The position numbers and the translations under genes were made by a program. Below, one piece after another: positions 43,211 through 51,697 of a stretch of DNA of 64,000 bases. Source of the stretch: Xylophilus sp. GW821-FHT01B05 (GTDB lineage Bacteria; Pseudomonadota; Gammaproteobacteria; Burkholderiales; Burkholderiaceae_C). The notes beneath the pieces are model-generated. The model saw only the letters and a program-made list of their open reading frames with translations, searched no databases and was not told the origin of the DNA. The stretch lies in NCBI GenBank assembly GCA_038961845.1, contig CP152408.1:3844001-3908000 (forward strand), read 5' to 3'. Every line of letters starts with the position of its first letter. The stretch's first letter is position 1.

Positions 43211-44473
43211 ATGGCCGTGGACGACACCGCACCACGCCATGGCCCCGTCGCACTCGCTGACCTGTTCGACACCGCGCTGAAACACCTTGCGCCCAGGCCC
43301 AGCCCGCCCACGCCCACCCCCACGCGCATGCCTATACCTGCGCCGTCACCTGCGACACCGGCTGCGTCCGGCGATGCGTTCCTCTTCAGCGGCAACCGGC
43401 ATGAAACCGTACCGCGGCGGCTGTTCCTCGACCGCCGCCTGACGCCGCTGGAGCGCAACGCCTGGCAGGTGTTCCGGCTGATGCTCAACGACGACGGCGT
43501 GACCGCATTCCCCACCTATGAGCAGTTGCGGCCCTGGCTGGCCTCGATGCCCTGCGCCGGGCAGGCCTCGCACGAAACCGTGGCGCGAGCCCTGACGCTG
43601 CTGCGGCTGACCCGATGGCTGAGCCTGGTGCGGCGACGGCGCGACCCCAAGACCGGCCGCATCCTCGGCAACCTCTATGTCCTGCACGACGAGCCGCTGA
43701 CCCCCTTTGAAGCGATGCAGCTCGACCCGGACTACCTGCAACTCGTCAGCCAGGCGCTCGGCCATTCGGCCAAAACCGTGCAGATCGTGGGCCTGCACAC
43801 CCTCAAGGAAATCGGCGAAGACCCGATGCTGGCCGGGCGCACCCTGCCGTCGAGGCTGCAAGTCCTGGCCGAACGCCTCGCCAGCCAGGGCGTCGGGGCG
43901 CACGAAAGTTATCCACAGGAGGACGCCACGCACGAATCTGAAGAAGGGGCGACGAGCCTTCTTCGGAATCCTGACGACCCCACTTCGGAATCCGAAGCAG
44001 GGTCGAAACCCGCGCCAGACGCCTCTCTTCGGAATCCGAAGCAGGCCCGTACAGTACGTAGTAGTCGTATTAATGAATTACGTACTACCGCGCAGGCGCA
44101 GGCGCGCGCGCTGGGCGACCTGCAATGGCCCAAACGCTTCGCGGAACTGAAGGCAGAGCAGCAGACAGGTGCGCGGGTGGCATTGCAGCAGGTCGATGCC
44201 GCGCTGAGGCAGGCCGTGCTGGACGAATGGGCCGCACGATGCAGCAGCCCCGGCATCCGCAATCCTGCGGGGTATCTGTTCGGCATCATCCAGCGAGCCA
44301 TCCATGGCGAGTTCAACGCCTGGGCTAAGAAAGACGCGCCATCGGCACACGCTCCGCCGAATGAGCGGCCACCACCAGCACCGCCACCATCCCAGCCGCG
44401 GGGCAAGCCAGTGCCACCAGAAGTCGCCAGGCAGCACATCGAGCGGCTGCACAACCTGCTCGCCAGCAAGTGA
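43211..44473 (+). CDS. STY4528-family pathogenicity-island replication protein
   Basis: This 420-residue protein has a Pro-rich N-terminus, a helix-turn-helix-like block FPTYEQLRPWLASMP...ASHETVARALTLLRLTRW (about 97-140), and a C-terminal Pro-rich tail. I recognise the STY4528 family, thought to aid replication of excised islands. The region coding for about residues 230-295 holds a DnaA box, three iteron-like repeats and an AT-rich dyad, suggesting an origin inside the initiator gene. It starts at ATG 43211, 3 bp after the DUF2857 gene. The 712-bp palindrome array follows. Confidence 0.82.
   Translation: MAVDDTAPRHGPVALADLFDTALKHLAPRPSPPTPTPTRMPIPAPSPATPAASGDAFLFSGNRHETVPRRLFLDRRLTPLERNAWQVFRLMLNDDGVTAFPTYEQLRPWLASMPCAGQASHETVARALTLLRLTRWLSLVRRRRDPKTGRILGNLYVLHDEPLTPFEAMQLDPDYLQLVSQALGHSAKTVQIVGLHTLKEIGEDPMLAGRTLPSRLQVLAERLASQGVGAHESYPQEDATHESEEGATSLLRNPDDPTSESEAGSKPAPDASLRNPKQARTVRSSRINELRTTAQAQARALGDLQWPKRFAELKAEQQTGARVALQQVDAALRQAVLDEWAARCSSPGIRNPAGYLFGIIQRAIHGEFNAWAKKDAPSAHAPPNERPPPAPPPSQPRGKPVPPEVARQHIERLHNLLASK
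43909..44088 (+). other. Candidate replication origin inside the STY4528 gene
   Basis: The cluster has three parts. A consensus DnaA box TTATCCACA lies at 43909-43917. Repeats of CTTCGGAATCC start at 43961, 43983 and 44027 (spacings 22 and 44 bp); the last two are extended palindromes CTTCGGAATCCGAAGCAGG. An AT-rich segment at 44053-44086 has inverted arms AGTACGTA and TACGTACT. This combination is the standard make-up of an iteron origin, but it is read from sequence only. Confidence 0.55.
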
Positions 44474-45185
44474 GCGGGCCTGCAAGGCGGTGAAGTGGAT
44501 GCCAGTGGCTTCCAGTAGAGCTATCCCCAGGGGATAGTACCACTGACGGCTACACGTCGAACCGCTGCACGCCAAGCCCCGATCGCCAGCGGCGGGATCG
44601 GCCTTGTCCGCGCTTGATCCGGGCGCGCAGCGTTCCTTGGCGCTCCATGGAACTATCCCCTGGGGATAGTTCCACTGACAGCTACGACGTCGAACCGCTG
44701 TACGCCAGGCCTCGATCGCCTGCCGCGGGATCGGCCCTGTCCACGCTGATCCAGGCGTGCAGCGTTCCTTGGCGCTCCATGGAACTATCCCCTGGGGATA
44801 GTTCCACTGACAGCTACGACGTCGAACCGCTGTACGCCAGGCCTCGATCGCCTGCCGCGGGATCGGCCCTGTCCACGCTGATCCAGGCGTGCAGCGTTCC
44901 TTGGCGCTCCATGGAACTATCCCCTGGGGATAGTTCCACTGACAGCTACGACGTCGAACCGCTGTACGCCAGGCCTCGATCGCCTGCCGCGGGATCGGCC
45001 CTGTCCACGCTGATCCAGGCGTGCAGCGTTCCTTGGCGCTCCATGGCGCTATCCCCAGGGGATAGCTCGCGACGCATGCACCCGCCGCGCCCTGAACCGG
45101 GGATGGGTGGGTTTCGGTTTGTTGACTGACTGCCTTCCGCTTCCTGCCGAAGCTGGCCGCTCTTTTCCAACAACGAGCGGACACC
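44474..45185. other. Intergenic region with palindrome array
   Basis: 712 bp with no credible gene. Frames open through it only because the 132-bp unit equals 44 codons. It contains the tandem array described separately, and ends in a promoter-like, GC-poorer stretch (around 45115-45130) before the PFL_4669 gene. By position it corresponds to the promoter region of the inrR operon in ICEclc. Confidence 0.6.
44521..45065. repeat. Five 17-bp palindromes in a 132-bp tandem array
   Basis: CTATCCCC-(A/T)-GGGGATAG occurs at 44521, 44653, 44785, 44917 and 45049, each exactly 132 bp apart. Units 2 and 3 are identical over 132 bp, unit 4 differs only in its last bases, and unit 1 is clearly diverged. 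In copies 2-4 the palindrome extends to 27 bp (arms TGGAACTATCCCC). A sixth copy is at 47067-47083. Likely protein-binding sites: partition (parS-like), enhancer or operator. Confidence 0.85.
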
Positions 45186-45968
45186 ATGGCAACGACCAAC
45201 GAACCTCTGCAACTTAATCTCGGCCCCTTGCGCAGCGCGATGTCGCTGACGCTGCACACGCACCACGCCTCTCGCATCTGGCACGGCCGCGCTGCCGCCG
45301 AGGGGCGCCCGGGCATCGTCGGCTTGAACGGCTACATCGCCCAGATGAACAAGATGCGGCGCGGCTCGGAGCAGGACGACCCGTACAGCGACTTCTGGAT
45401 GCTGCGCATCGAGGACAAGCTCGAACAGACGAAGGCCACGCTGCAATCGCTGCGCGAGCAGGTGGACCAGGCCCTGGCGAGCGTGCCGCCGGCACTCACC
45501 CTGGGCGAGAACCTCAACGTGCAGCCCGTCAAGCTGCCGCTGTTCGTCAATGCGCAGTTGGGCTTTGCTGCGGTGTATCTGCTGGCTGACTACGACGACA
45601 TCGCCCGCAAGCTGATCCTCGCGCACCACACCGCGCTGATCGATCGCTCGACGCTCGAACGCTGGCTCAACGAGGGCGCGCATGCGCTGCGCAGCCTGTT
45701 CTCGTTGGCCCAGCAGTACCGCTATTCGGGCTGCACCCGCGACGACTTCGCGGCGAAAAACGCCGCAGCACGCGCGGCGCTGGAGAAGTTCGGGGAGCTG
45801 CCGCAGGACGTGCTGGAAGGCACGCGCCGCTCGAAGTTCGAGCCCCCCATCGTGCGCCGTGGCCTGCAACAGCGCGGTGAGGCTCCTGCCGCAGCCGATG
45901 CCCCCACCGACGAGGCCACCACCACCGAGGCACCCGAGACCGCTGCGGGCGAGGACGCGCAGGTATGA
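45186..45968 (+). CDS. PFL_4669-family ICE protein
   Basis: This 260-residue protein starts MATTNEPLQLNLGPLRSAMS. It contains LHTHHASRIWHGRAAAEGRPGI near residue 25 and FVNAQLGFAAVYLLADYDD near 120, hallmarks of the TIGR03761 (PFL_4669) ICE family. The C-terminus is acidic and Ala/Thr-rich. The biochemical role is unknown. In ICEclc the regulator of integrase expression InrR is encoded in this position, and this may be its counterpart; I did not align them. It overlaps the DUF3158 gene by 4 bp. Confidence 0.82.
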   Translation: MATTNEPLQLNLGPLRSAMSLTLHTHHASRIWHGRAAAEGRPGIVGLNGYIAQMNKMRRGSEQDDPYSDFWMLRIEDKLEQTKATLQSLREQVDQALASVPPALTLGENLNVQPVKLPLFVNAQLGFAAVYLLADYDDIARKLILAHHTALIDRSTLERWLNEGAHALRSLFSLAQQYRYSGCTRDDFAAKNAAARAALEKFGELPQDVLEGTRRSKFEPPIVRRGLQQRGEAPAAADAPTDEATTTEAPETAAGEDAQV

Positions 45969-46492
45969 GCGACCCGAACTGCGACACCCGCTACTTCCGT
46001 CCGCTGCAACAGACCGCCTTCATGCGGCTGGAACACGCCGCCTCTCTAAAAGGCCTTTTAAAGCCCTTTAAAGGTAAAGGGGACTTGGAGGCCTGGGCCA
46101 GCCAGTGCTTCGCCACGCGCGACGAGTTGATTGGCTTGGCGCAGCGACAGGTGCTGCCACAGGCCGTCGGGCATCCCTTCCACCTGCTCCCCATCGAGCT
46201 GGCCCAGCAGACCACTGGCGCAGGCACGGCGTTTCTTCGCTGGCGCAAGCACGACCGCTCGGCCATGGGCGTCGCCTTGTGGCGTGAACTGATGGCGAGC
46301 ACCAGCACGCCGGTCAACCTGCTGGCCGACCTGCACGCGATCGAGCTTCAGCGCATCACGCAGAACATGCAGATCAGCCTGTTGCACACCTTGGGCAGGC
46401 AGGCCCAGGAGTGCGCCAGCAAGGCCGCCGAGGCGGAAGACGCCTACCTGCGCCGACTCAAGTCCACACCGCCCACCCTGCGCGATCGGTAA
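45965..46492 (+). CDS. DUF3158 ICE protein
   Basis: This 175-residue protein has the blocks FMRLEHAASLKGLLKPFKGK, RDELIGLAQRQVLPQAVGHP and LRWRKHDRSAMGVALWRELM, matching DUF3158 proteins found beside PFL_4669 in this ICE class. Mostly helical with no membrane segment. Function unknown; its place between PFL_4669 and SSB suggests a part in DNA maintenance or transfer. ATGA overlap with the preceding gene indicates coupling. The stretch 46046-46078 is unusually A/T-rich for the region (AAAGGCCTTTTAAAGCCC). Confidence 0.8.
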   Translation: MSDPNCDTRYFRPLQQTAFMRLEHAASLKGLLKPFKGKGDLEAWASQCFATRDELIGLAQRQVLPQAVGHPFHLLPIELAQQTTGAGTAFLRWRKHDRSAMGVALWRELMASTSTPVNLLADLHAIELQRITQNMQISLLHTLGRQAQECASKAAEAEDAYLRRLKSTPPTLRDR

Positions 46493-46565
46493 TCGCGCAA
46501 GGCACCCCAGCACGCGCCCGCCGCCAACCAGGTGCGGATATTTCAACCACCACGGAGATTGCAAC

Positions 46566-47018
46566 ATGAGCACGCATTTTTCTGGCGAGGGCAACATCGG
46601 TTCGCCCCCTGAGTACCGGGAGTTCCCCAACGGCAACGATGAACCCAGCCGCCTTCTGCGCCTGAACGTCTATTTCGACAACCCCATCCCCAAGAAGGAT
46701 GGCAGCTTCGAGGACCGCGGCGGCTTCTGGGCTCCGGTGGAAATCTGGCACCGCGACGCCGCGCACTGGAAGGACCTGTACCAGAAAGGCATGCGCGTGC
46801 TGGTCATCGGCCGCATGGAGCGTGACCCCTGGACGGACAACGAGGATCAGCCGCGCGAGACCTGGCAGATCAACGCGCGCAGCGTCGGCATCCTGCCGTT
46901 CCGCATCGAGTCCGTGACCCTCAGCCCCAGGCAACAGGAGACCGCGCAGGACGCGCAGCCGAAACCCCAGCCCGCCCAGGAACCGACCGCACTGAAGGAG
47001 CCGAAGCGCAGGAAGTGA
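46566..47018 (+). CDS. ssb: ICE single-stranded DNA-binding protein
   Basis: This 150-residue OB-fold protein starts MSTHFSGEGNIGSPPEYREF. The core is GGFWAPVEIWHRDAAHWKDL and GMRVLVIGRMERDPWTDNED. It ends in a Gln/Pro-rich tail with a basic end (LKEPKRRK) instead of the acidic DDDIPF tip of chromosomal SSB, so it may not recruit the usual SSB partners. In ICEs it coats the transferred strand. RBS-like GGAG lies 10 bp upstream. A strong hairpin (47023-47059) follows its stop. Confidence 0.88.
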   Translation: MSTHFSGEGNIGSPPEYREFPNGNDEPSRLLRLNVYFDNPIPKKDGSFEDRGGFWAPVEIWHRDAAHWKDLYQKGMRVLVIGRMERDPWTDNEDQPRETWQINARSVGILPFRIESVTLSPRQQETAQDAQPKPQPAQEPTALKEPKRRK

Positions 47019-47022
47019 CCCG

Positions 47023-47059
47023 GCATGGGGCGGTGGCAGTCGTCGGTCGCCCCATGCCC
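47023..47059 (+). terminator. Hairpin after ssb
   Basis: GGCATGGGGCG and CGCCCCATGCC form a perfect 11-bp stem with a 15-nt loop just after the ssb stop. No T-tract follows, so it may be a transcript-end or stability hairpin and not a full intrinsic terminator. Confidence 0.5.
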
Positions 47060-47066
47060 TCGCGAG

Positions 47067-47083
47067 CTATCCCCAGGGGATAG
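47067..47083. promoter_or_regulatory. Sixth copy of the ICE palindrome, upstream of topB
   Basis: CTATCCCCAGGGGATAG, extended to 23 bp as GAGCTATCCCC/GGGGATAGCTC, in the ssb-topB gap. It lies 209 bp before the topB start and lacks the 132-bp flanks of the array, so the palindrome itself is the conserved element. Confidence 0.7.
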
Positions 47084-47291
47084 CTCCATCAACATCCACC
47101 GGCTTCCACTCGCTCCCGAAAATCGCGGCTCCCGGCGCGCACACCGGCGGCCGCATGCCACTCCCGTCCCAGCCATTCCATCCCGTGAAAGTGGTCGCCA
47201 CCGCATGCAGCTTGTTTGCTGCTGCCCCTGGTGGTGCTCGGCATCCTCGTTTCCAGCGACTCCATGAACCACGGAAATCGGATGGACGGAC

Positions 47292-49304
47292 ATGCGGCTG
47301 TTCTTGTGCGAGAAGCCCTCCCAGGGCAAAGACATTGGCCGGATTCTCGGCGCCACGCAGCGCGGTGAAGGCTGCCTCATCGGCTCCGGCGTCACCGTCA
47401 CCTGGTGCATCGGCCACCTCGTCGAAGCGGCAGCGCCCGAGGTCTATGACCCGGCGCTCAAGCGCTGGTCGCTGGAGCAGTTGCCCATCATTCCCCAGCA
47501 GTGGCGGGTCGAGGTCAAACCCAAGACCGCCACGCAATTCAAGGTCGTCAAGGCGCTTCTGGCGAAGGCGACCCATCTGGTCATCGCCACCGATGCCGAC
47601 CGCGAGGGCGAGCTGATCGCCCGCGAAATCATCGACCTGTGCGGCTACCGCGGCCCCATCGAGCGGCTATGGCTGTCGGCGCTCAACGATGCGTCGATCC
47701 GCACCGCGCTCGGCAAGCTGCGGCCGTCGTCCGACACGCTGCCGATGTACTACTCGGCACTGGCGCGCTCGCGCGCCGACTGGCTCGTGGGCATGAACCT
47801 CAGCCGGCTGTTCACGGTGCTGGGCCGACAGGCCGGCTACGACGGCGTGCTGTCGGTCGGGCGCGTCCAGACGCCGACGCTCAAGCTCGTCGTGGATCGC
47901 GACCGCGAGATCGCGGCTTTCAAGTCGGTGCCGTTCTGGGCCATCGACGTGTCCCTGTCCGCAGGCGGTCAGGCTTTCGGCGCGCAGTGGGTTCCGCCCG
48001 TTGGCTGCACCGACGACGGCGGGCGCTGCTTGCAGCAGCCCATCGCCCAGCAGGCCGCGCAGCAGATCCGCGCTGCGGGCAACACCCAGGTGGTATCGGT
48101 CGAGACCGAGCGCGTGCGCGAAGGCCCGCCGCTGCTGTTCGACCTGGGGACGCTCCAGGAAGTCTGTTCCAAGCAGTTCGGGCTGGACGTTCAAGAGACC
48201 CTTGAAATCGCCCAGGCCCTGTACGAGACCCACAAGGCCACGACGTACCCGCGTTCCGATTCGGGCTATCTGCCCGAAAGCATGTTCGCCGAGGTGCCCA
48301 CGGTCCTGGACAGTCTGCTCAAGACAGATCCGTCACTGCGCCAGATCATGGACCAGCTCGATCGCTCGCAGCGCTCGCGTGCCTGGAACGACGGCAAGGT
48401 CACGGCGCACCACGGCATCATCCCGACGCTCGAACCCGCGAACCTCGCTGCGATGAGCGAGCGGGAACTGGCCGTGTACCGCCTCATCCGGGCGCATTAC
48501 CTGGCGCAATTCCTCCCTCACCACGAGTTCGACCGCACCGTCGCCGAGCTTTCCTGCGGCCAGCAGAAGCTGGTGGCCACCGGAAAGCAGGTGGTCGTCA
48601 ATGGCTGGCGTCTGGTGCTGGCCGAGCCCCAATCGGACGAGGACGGTGAAGCCACGGCGCGCAGCCAGGTGCTGCCCGCCCTGCGCGAGGGCATGGCGTG
48701 CCAAGTAGCCGAGGCAGAGGTCAAGGCGCTCAAGACGATGCCACCCAAGCCCTATACGCAGGGCGAACTGGTCAAGTCGATGAAAGGCGTGGCGCGCTTC
48801 GTGACCGACCCGCGCCTGAAACAGAAGTTGAAGGAAACGACGGGCATCGGCACCGAAGCCACGCGCGCCAACATCATCACCGGCCTGCTGACGCGGGGCT
48901 ATCTCGTGAAGAAAGGACGCTCCATTCGCGCATCGGATGCGGCATTCACGTTGATCGACGCCGTGCCTGCGGCGATTGCCGACCCCGGAACCACCGCCGT
49001 GTGGGAGCAGGCGCTCGACATGATCGAGGCCGGACAGCTCACCCTTCAAGTCTTCATCGGCAAGCAGGCCGCCTGGATTTCGCAACTGATCGCGCAGTAC
49101 GGCAGCACCTCGCTGTCCATCAAGGTTCCCCAGGGACCCGCTTGCCCGCAGTGCGGCGCACCGACGCGCCAGCGCACCGGCAAGACCGGCCCCTTCTGGT
49201 CATGCAGTCGCTATCCCGACTGCAAAGGCACGCTGCCGGTCGAAACCGGCGCGTCCAAGCGCGGTGCCTCGCGCCCGCGCAGTAGCGGCCGCAAAGGCTC
49301 TTGA
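47292..49304 (+). CDS. topB: DNA topoisomerase III
   Basis: This 670-residue type IA topoisomerase has a TOPRIM domain (FLCEKPSQGKDIGRIL and VIATDADREGELIAREI). The active-site tyrosine lies in TTYPRSDSGYLPE near residue 320. A C-terminal zinc finger contains CPQCGAPTRQRTG and CSRYPDC. ICE-encoded TopB proteins probably untangle the element during replication and transfer, and are a standard part of this family. It starts at ATG 47292. A long GC-rich gap with several hairpins separates it from the methyltransferase gene. Confidence 0.93.
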   Translation: MRLFLCEKPSQGKDIGRILGATQRGEGCLIGSGVTVTWCIGHLVEAAAPEVYDPALKRWSLEQLPIIPQQWRVEVKPKTATQFKVVKALLAKATHLVIATDADREGELIAREIIDLCGYRGPIERLWLSALNDASIRTALGKLRPSSDTLPMYYSALARSRADWLVGMNLSRLFTVLGRQAGYDGVLSVGRVQTPTLKLVVDRDREIAAFKSVPFWAIDVSLSAGGQAFGAQWVPPVGCTDDGGRCLQQPIAQQAAQQIRAAGNTQVVSVETERVREGPPLLFDLGTLQEVCSKQFGLDVQETLEIAQALYETHKATTYPRSDSGYLPESMFAEVPTVLDSLLKTDPSLRQIMDQLDRSQRSRAWNDGKVTAHHGIIPTLEPANLAAMSERELAVYRLIRAHYLAQFLPHHEFDRTVAELSCGQQKLVATGKQVVVNGWRLVLAEPQSDEDGEATARSQVLPALREGMACQVAEAEVKALKTMPPKPYTQGELVKSMKGVARFVTDPRLKQKLKETTGIGTEATRANIITGLLTRGYLVKKGRSIRASDAAFTLIDAVPAAIADPGTTAVWEQALDMIEAGQLTLQVFIGKQAAWISQLIAQYGSTSLSIKVPQGPACPQCGAPTRQRTGKTGPFWSCSRYPDCKGTLPVETGASKRGASRPRSSGRKGS

Positions 49305-49841
49305 CCGACCCCGTTCCCCGAGAGCCGTGCCCGCCATCGGCGGCGTGGCCCATGTCCCGCACGCCCTGCGGGATGCCCAGCGCGCAACGCCTTCTCATGT
49401 CCGTGTGCGCGTCCCGCCCAGCCGTACCCGGCTGCGGGACCTGAAGGTAGCTTCTCCGCGAACCATGTCCGGGGTCTCCCGGCGCATTCTGTTGATCTGC
49501 ATTTTTCCGCCCCTGCGAAGGGTCCCCCGATGGCTTGCCAGGCTGCGAGCCACCCGGAGACCCTTCACGGTCAGCGGTATTCGATGCCGTGCCCAACGGC
49601 GAAAAACTGGGCTCCTTTTGTGCGCGGATGTGCGCCAGAAGATGCCGGCGCGAACCACGACATGCGCCGGGTGCGATTGCTGACAGCAGACGGTTCTAGC
49701 GACGACCAGGCCTGCCAATCAGCCCACGGGTGGTTCTGTCCTCCCGAGCCGAAGGCCGTTCGGCCTTCGGCGCCTTTCTCCTGCCGATCAACGTCCCGGC
49801 CCGGCCAAACGGTCCAGGGCCACACGAACAGGAGACACGCC
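49305..49841. other. Structured intergenic region before the methyltransferase gene
   Basis: 537 bp without a supported gene. It contains several inverted repeats. The strongest is GCCGAAGGCCG-TT-CGGCCTTCGGC at 49748-49771, followed by GCCTTTCTCC, resembling the hairpin-plus-pyrimidine leaders seen before later ICE genes. AGGGTC...GAGACCCT arms occur around 49518-49563. Confidence 0.5.
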
Positions 49842-51452
49842 ATGAACCCGCAACCTCGCACCCCACGCGGTGCGCCCCAGCCCGCGCCACTGCTGTACGG
49901 CAGCGTGTGCAGCGGCATCGAGGCCGTGAGCCTCGCCTGGCAACCCCTCGGCCTCGAAGCCGCATGGTTTGCCGAGATCGAGCCGTTCCCGAGCGCCGTG
50001 CTCGCGCACCGTTACCCCCGCGTGCCCAATTTGGGCGACATGACCGCGATCGCCCGCCAGGTGCGTGCCGGCACCGTGCCGGCGCCCGACATCCTGGTCG
50101 GCGGCACGCCGTGCCAGTCGTTCAGTGTTGCCGGTGCGCGGCGCGGGCTGGATGACCCGCGCGGTGCCTTGACCCTTGCCTATGTGGAGCTTGCCAATGC
50201 CATCGACCAAACTCGCCACCAAGACCGCCGCCCGGCGGCAACGCTCGTCTGGGAAAACGTCCCGGGCGTCCTCAACGACCGCAGCAATGCCTTCGGGCAT
50301 TTCCTGGGCGCACTGGCCGGAGAAGGCCGTGCGCTCCAGCCGCCAGGGGAAAAATGGGCGCACGCTGGTTGTGTGTTTGGACCCCGCCGCCGCATCGCCT
50401 GGCGCGTGCTCGACGCTCAATATTTCGGTGTCGCCCAACGCCGCAAGCGCGTGTTTCTTGTGGCAAGTGGTGGAGATGACCTCGATCCCGCCGAGGTACT
50501 TTTTGAGCGCGACGGCCTGCGCGGGGATTCTTCGCCGGGCTTCGCGCCGTGGCAAGACGCTTCCCGCGCTGCTGGACATGGCGCTGCGGCAGCAGGCGGC
50601 TTCGCAGGACTGAAGCAGCCCTATGGCAAGGTCACCATGACGTTCGGGTTCGGTGGTGGTAATACCGCGGGGCCCATCGACGTGGCCGCCTGCCTGACCG
50701 CCGCGCCCGGCCCGAAGAACGACTTCGAGGTCGAAACCTTCCTCGCGCAGTCCGTCGCGGGCCACATCACCCACACGCTCAGCACCGCCAATGGCGGCAA
50801 GGGCAGCAGCGAAGACGGCACCGGCAAGGGTGCTCCGATCATCGCCTTCACCGCCCAGGGCTGCGGCGCTGATGCGGTGATGGACCGGACGCCGACACTG
50901 CGCGCAGGCGGGCATCGCAATAGCCACGCGAACGCAGGCGTGGTGCCGGCCGTCGCCTTCGCGCAGAACTCCCGTGGCGAACTGCGGCTCGAATCCGGTC
51001 ACGGCCAGCTTGCCGGGACGCTTTCCACCGGCGGCGGCAAGCCGGGCCAGGGCCGGCCGATGGTGTTCAGCGTCGCGCTGCGTGGTCGCGCCGAAGGCCT
51101 GGCCTTCGAGCTGGGCGGCAACGTAGCGGCCGCGCTACGCACCAGCGGCGGCGGCGCGGACAAGGCCCATGTGCTGGCCCCCGACTTCGAGGCGCATTTC
51201 CGCTACGACTGGAACGACCCCGGCCCCGGCGACTGGTCGCATTGGCGCGTGCGGCGGCTGATGCCCGTGGAGTGCGAGCGGCTGCAAGGCATGCCCAACG
51301 ACTACACGCTGATCCCGTACCGCGGCAAGCCCGCCGCAGACGCGCCGCGCTACAAGGCGATCGGCAACTCCATGGCCGTCCCGTGCATGGCATGGCTGGG
51401 CCAGCGGCTGGTGCAGTGCCTGCACAAGACGGGCTCGACCGCTTCGGATTGA
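49842..51452 (+). CDS. C5-cytosine DNA methyltransferase
   Basis: This 536-residue enzyme has SAM site SVCSGIEAVSLAWQPLGLEA, catalytic motif IV GGTPCQSFSVAGARRGLDDP, motif VI WENVPG, motif VIII AQRRKRVFLVASGG and motif X YKAIGNSMAVPCMAW. The variable region (about 255-455) is long and carries degenerate repeats of the type TLSTGGG, TLRAGGH and ALRTSGG, as in phage and ICE enzymes; this may be a reiterated target-recognition segment. No partner restriction enzyme is adjacent, so it may protect the ICE during transfer. ATG 49842 follows CAGGAGA; the longer upstream frame is not needed. Confidence 0.9.
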   Translation: MNPQPRTPRGAPQPAPLLYGSVCSGIEAVSLAWQPLGLEAAWFAEIEPFPSAVLAHRYPRVPNLGDMTAIARQVRAGTVPAPDILVGGTPCQSFSVAGARRGLDDPRGALTLAYVELANAIDQTRHQDRRPAATLVWENVPGVLNDRSNAFGHFLGALAGEGRALQPPGEKWAHAGCVFGPRRRIAWRVLDAQYFGVAQRRKRVFLVASGGDDLDPAEVLFERDGLRGDSSPGFAPWQDASRAAGHGAAAAGGFAGLKQPYGKVTMTFGFGGGNTAGPIDVAACLTAAPGPKNDFEVETFLAQSVAGHITHTLSTANGGKGSSEDGTGKGAPIIAFTAQGCGADAVMDRTPTLRAGGHRNSHANAGVVPAVAFAQNSRGELRLESGHGQLAGTLSTGGGKPGQGRPMVFSVALRGRAEGLAFELGGNVAAALRTSGGGADKAHVLAPDFEAHFRYDWNDPGPGDWSHWRVRRLMPVECERLQGMPNDYTLIPYRGKPAADAPRYKAIGNSMAVPCMAWLGQRLVQCLHKTGSTASD

Positions 51453-51518
51453 TCGGCGACGCAGCCTGCGGCCCGCGCCATTCTTCCTCCTGCACTGCCG
51501 ATGTACCGGCAGCCGCCC

Positions 51519-51557
51519 GCAGCCAGGGTGTCAAGGCTGCCGCGGGTTCCACCCGCG
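51519..51557 (+). ncRNA. Leader element, copy 1 (two adjacent hairpins)
   Basis: Stem 1 is GCAGCC/GGCTGC (51519-51524 and 51535-51540). Stem 2 is CGCGGGT/ACCCGCG with a 3-nt loop (51541-51557). Copy of a motif that recurs at 52418, 54677 and 57586 in gaps before ICE genes. Candidate structured mRNA leader. Confidence 0.5.
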
Positions 51558-51697
51558 CCACCCGCCAGTTCGCCTCGGCATCTCACCGGCGAACGCTGCC
51601 CACCGGGGCATTGATGCCTCTTTTTTCTCCAACCCACGGGATGGCCGCCACGTCCCGTCAGGGGCATGTCGCCACCCGGTCGATTTCAGGACTTCCC

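Noticed and set aside
44521..45065. Possible CRISPR array
   Set aside because: The 17-bp palindromes have regular spacing, but the 115-bp 'spacers' are identical to each other and there are no cas genes. It is a simple tandem repeat carrying palindromes.
44078..45316. Open frames on both strands through the palindrome array encoding 44-residue repeats
   Set aside because: The 132-bp DNA repeat is a multiple of three, so any open frame stays open and repeats. The peptides have no family signature, and the diverged first unit does not look protein-constrained.
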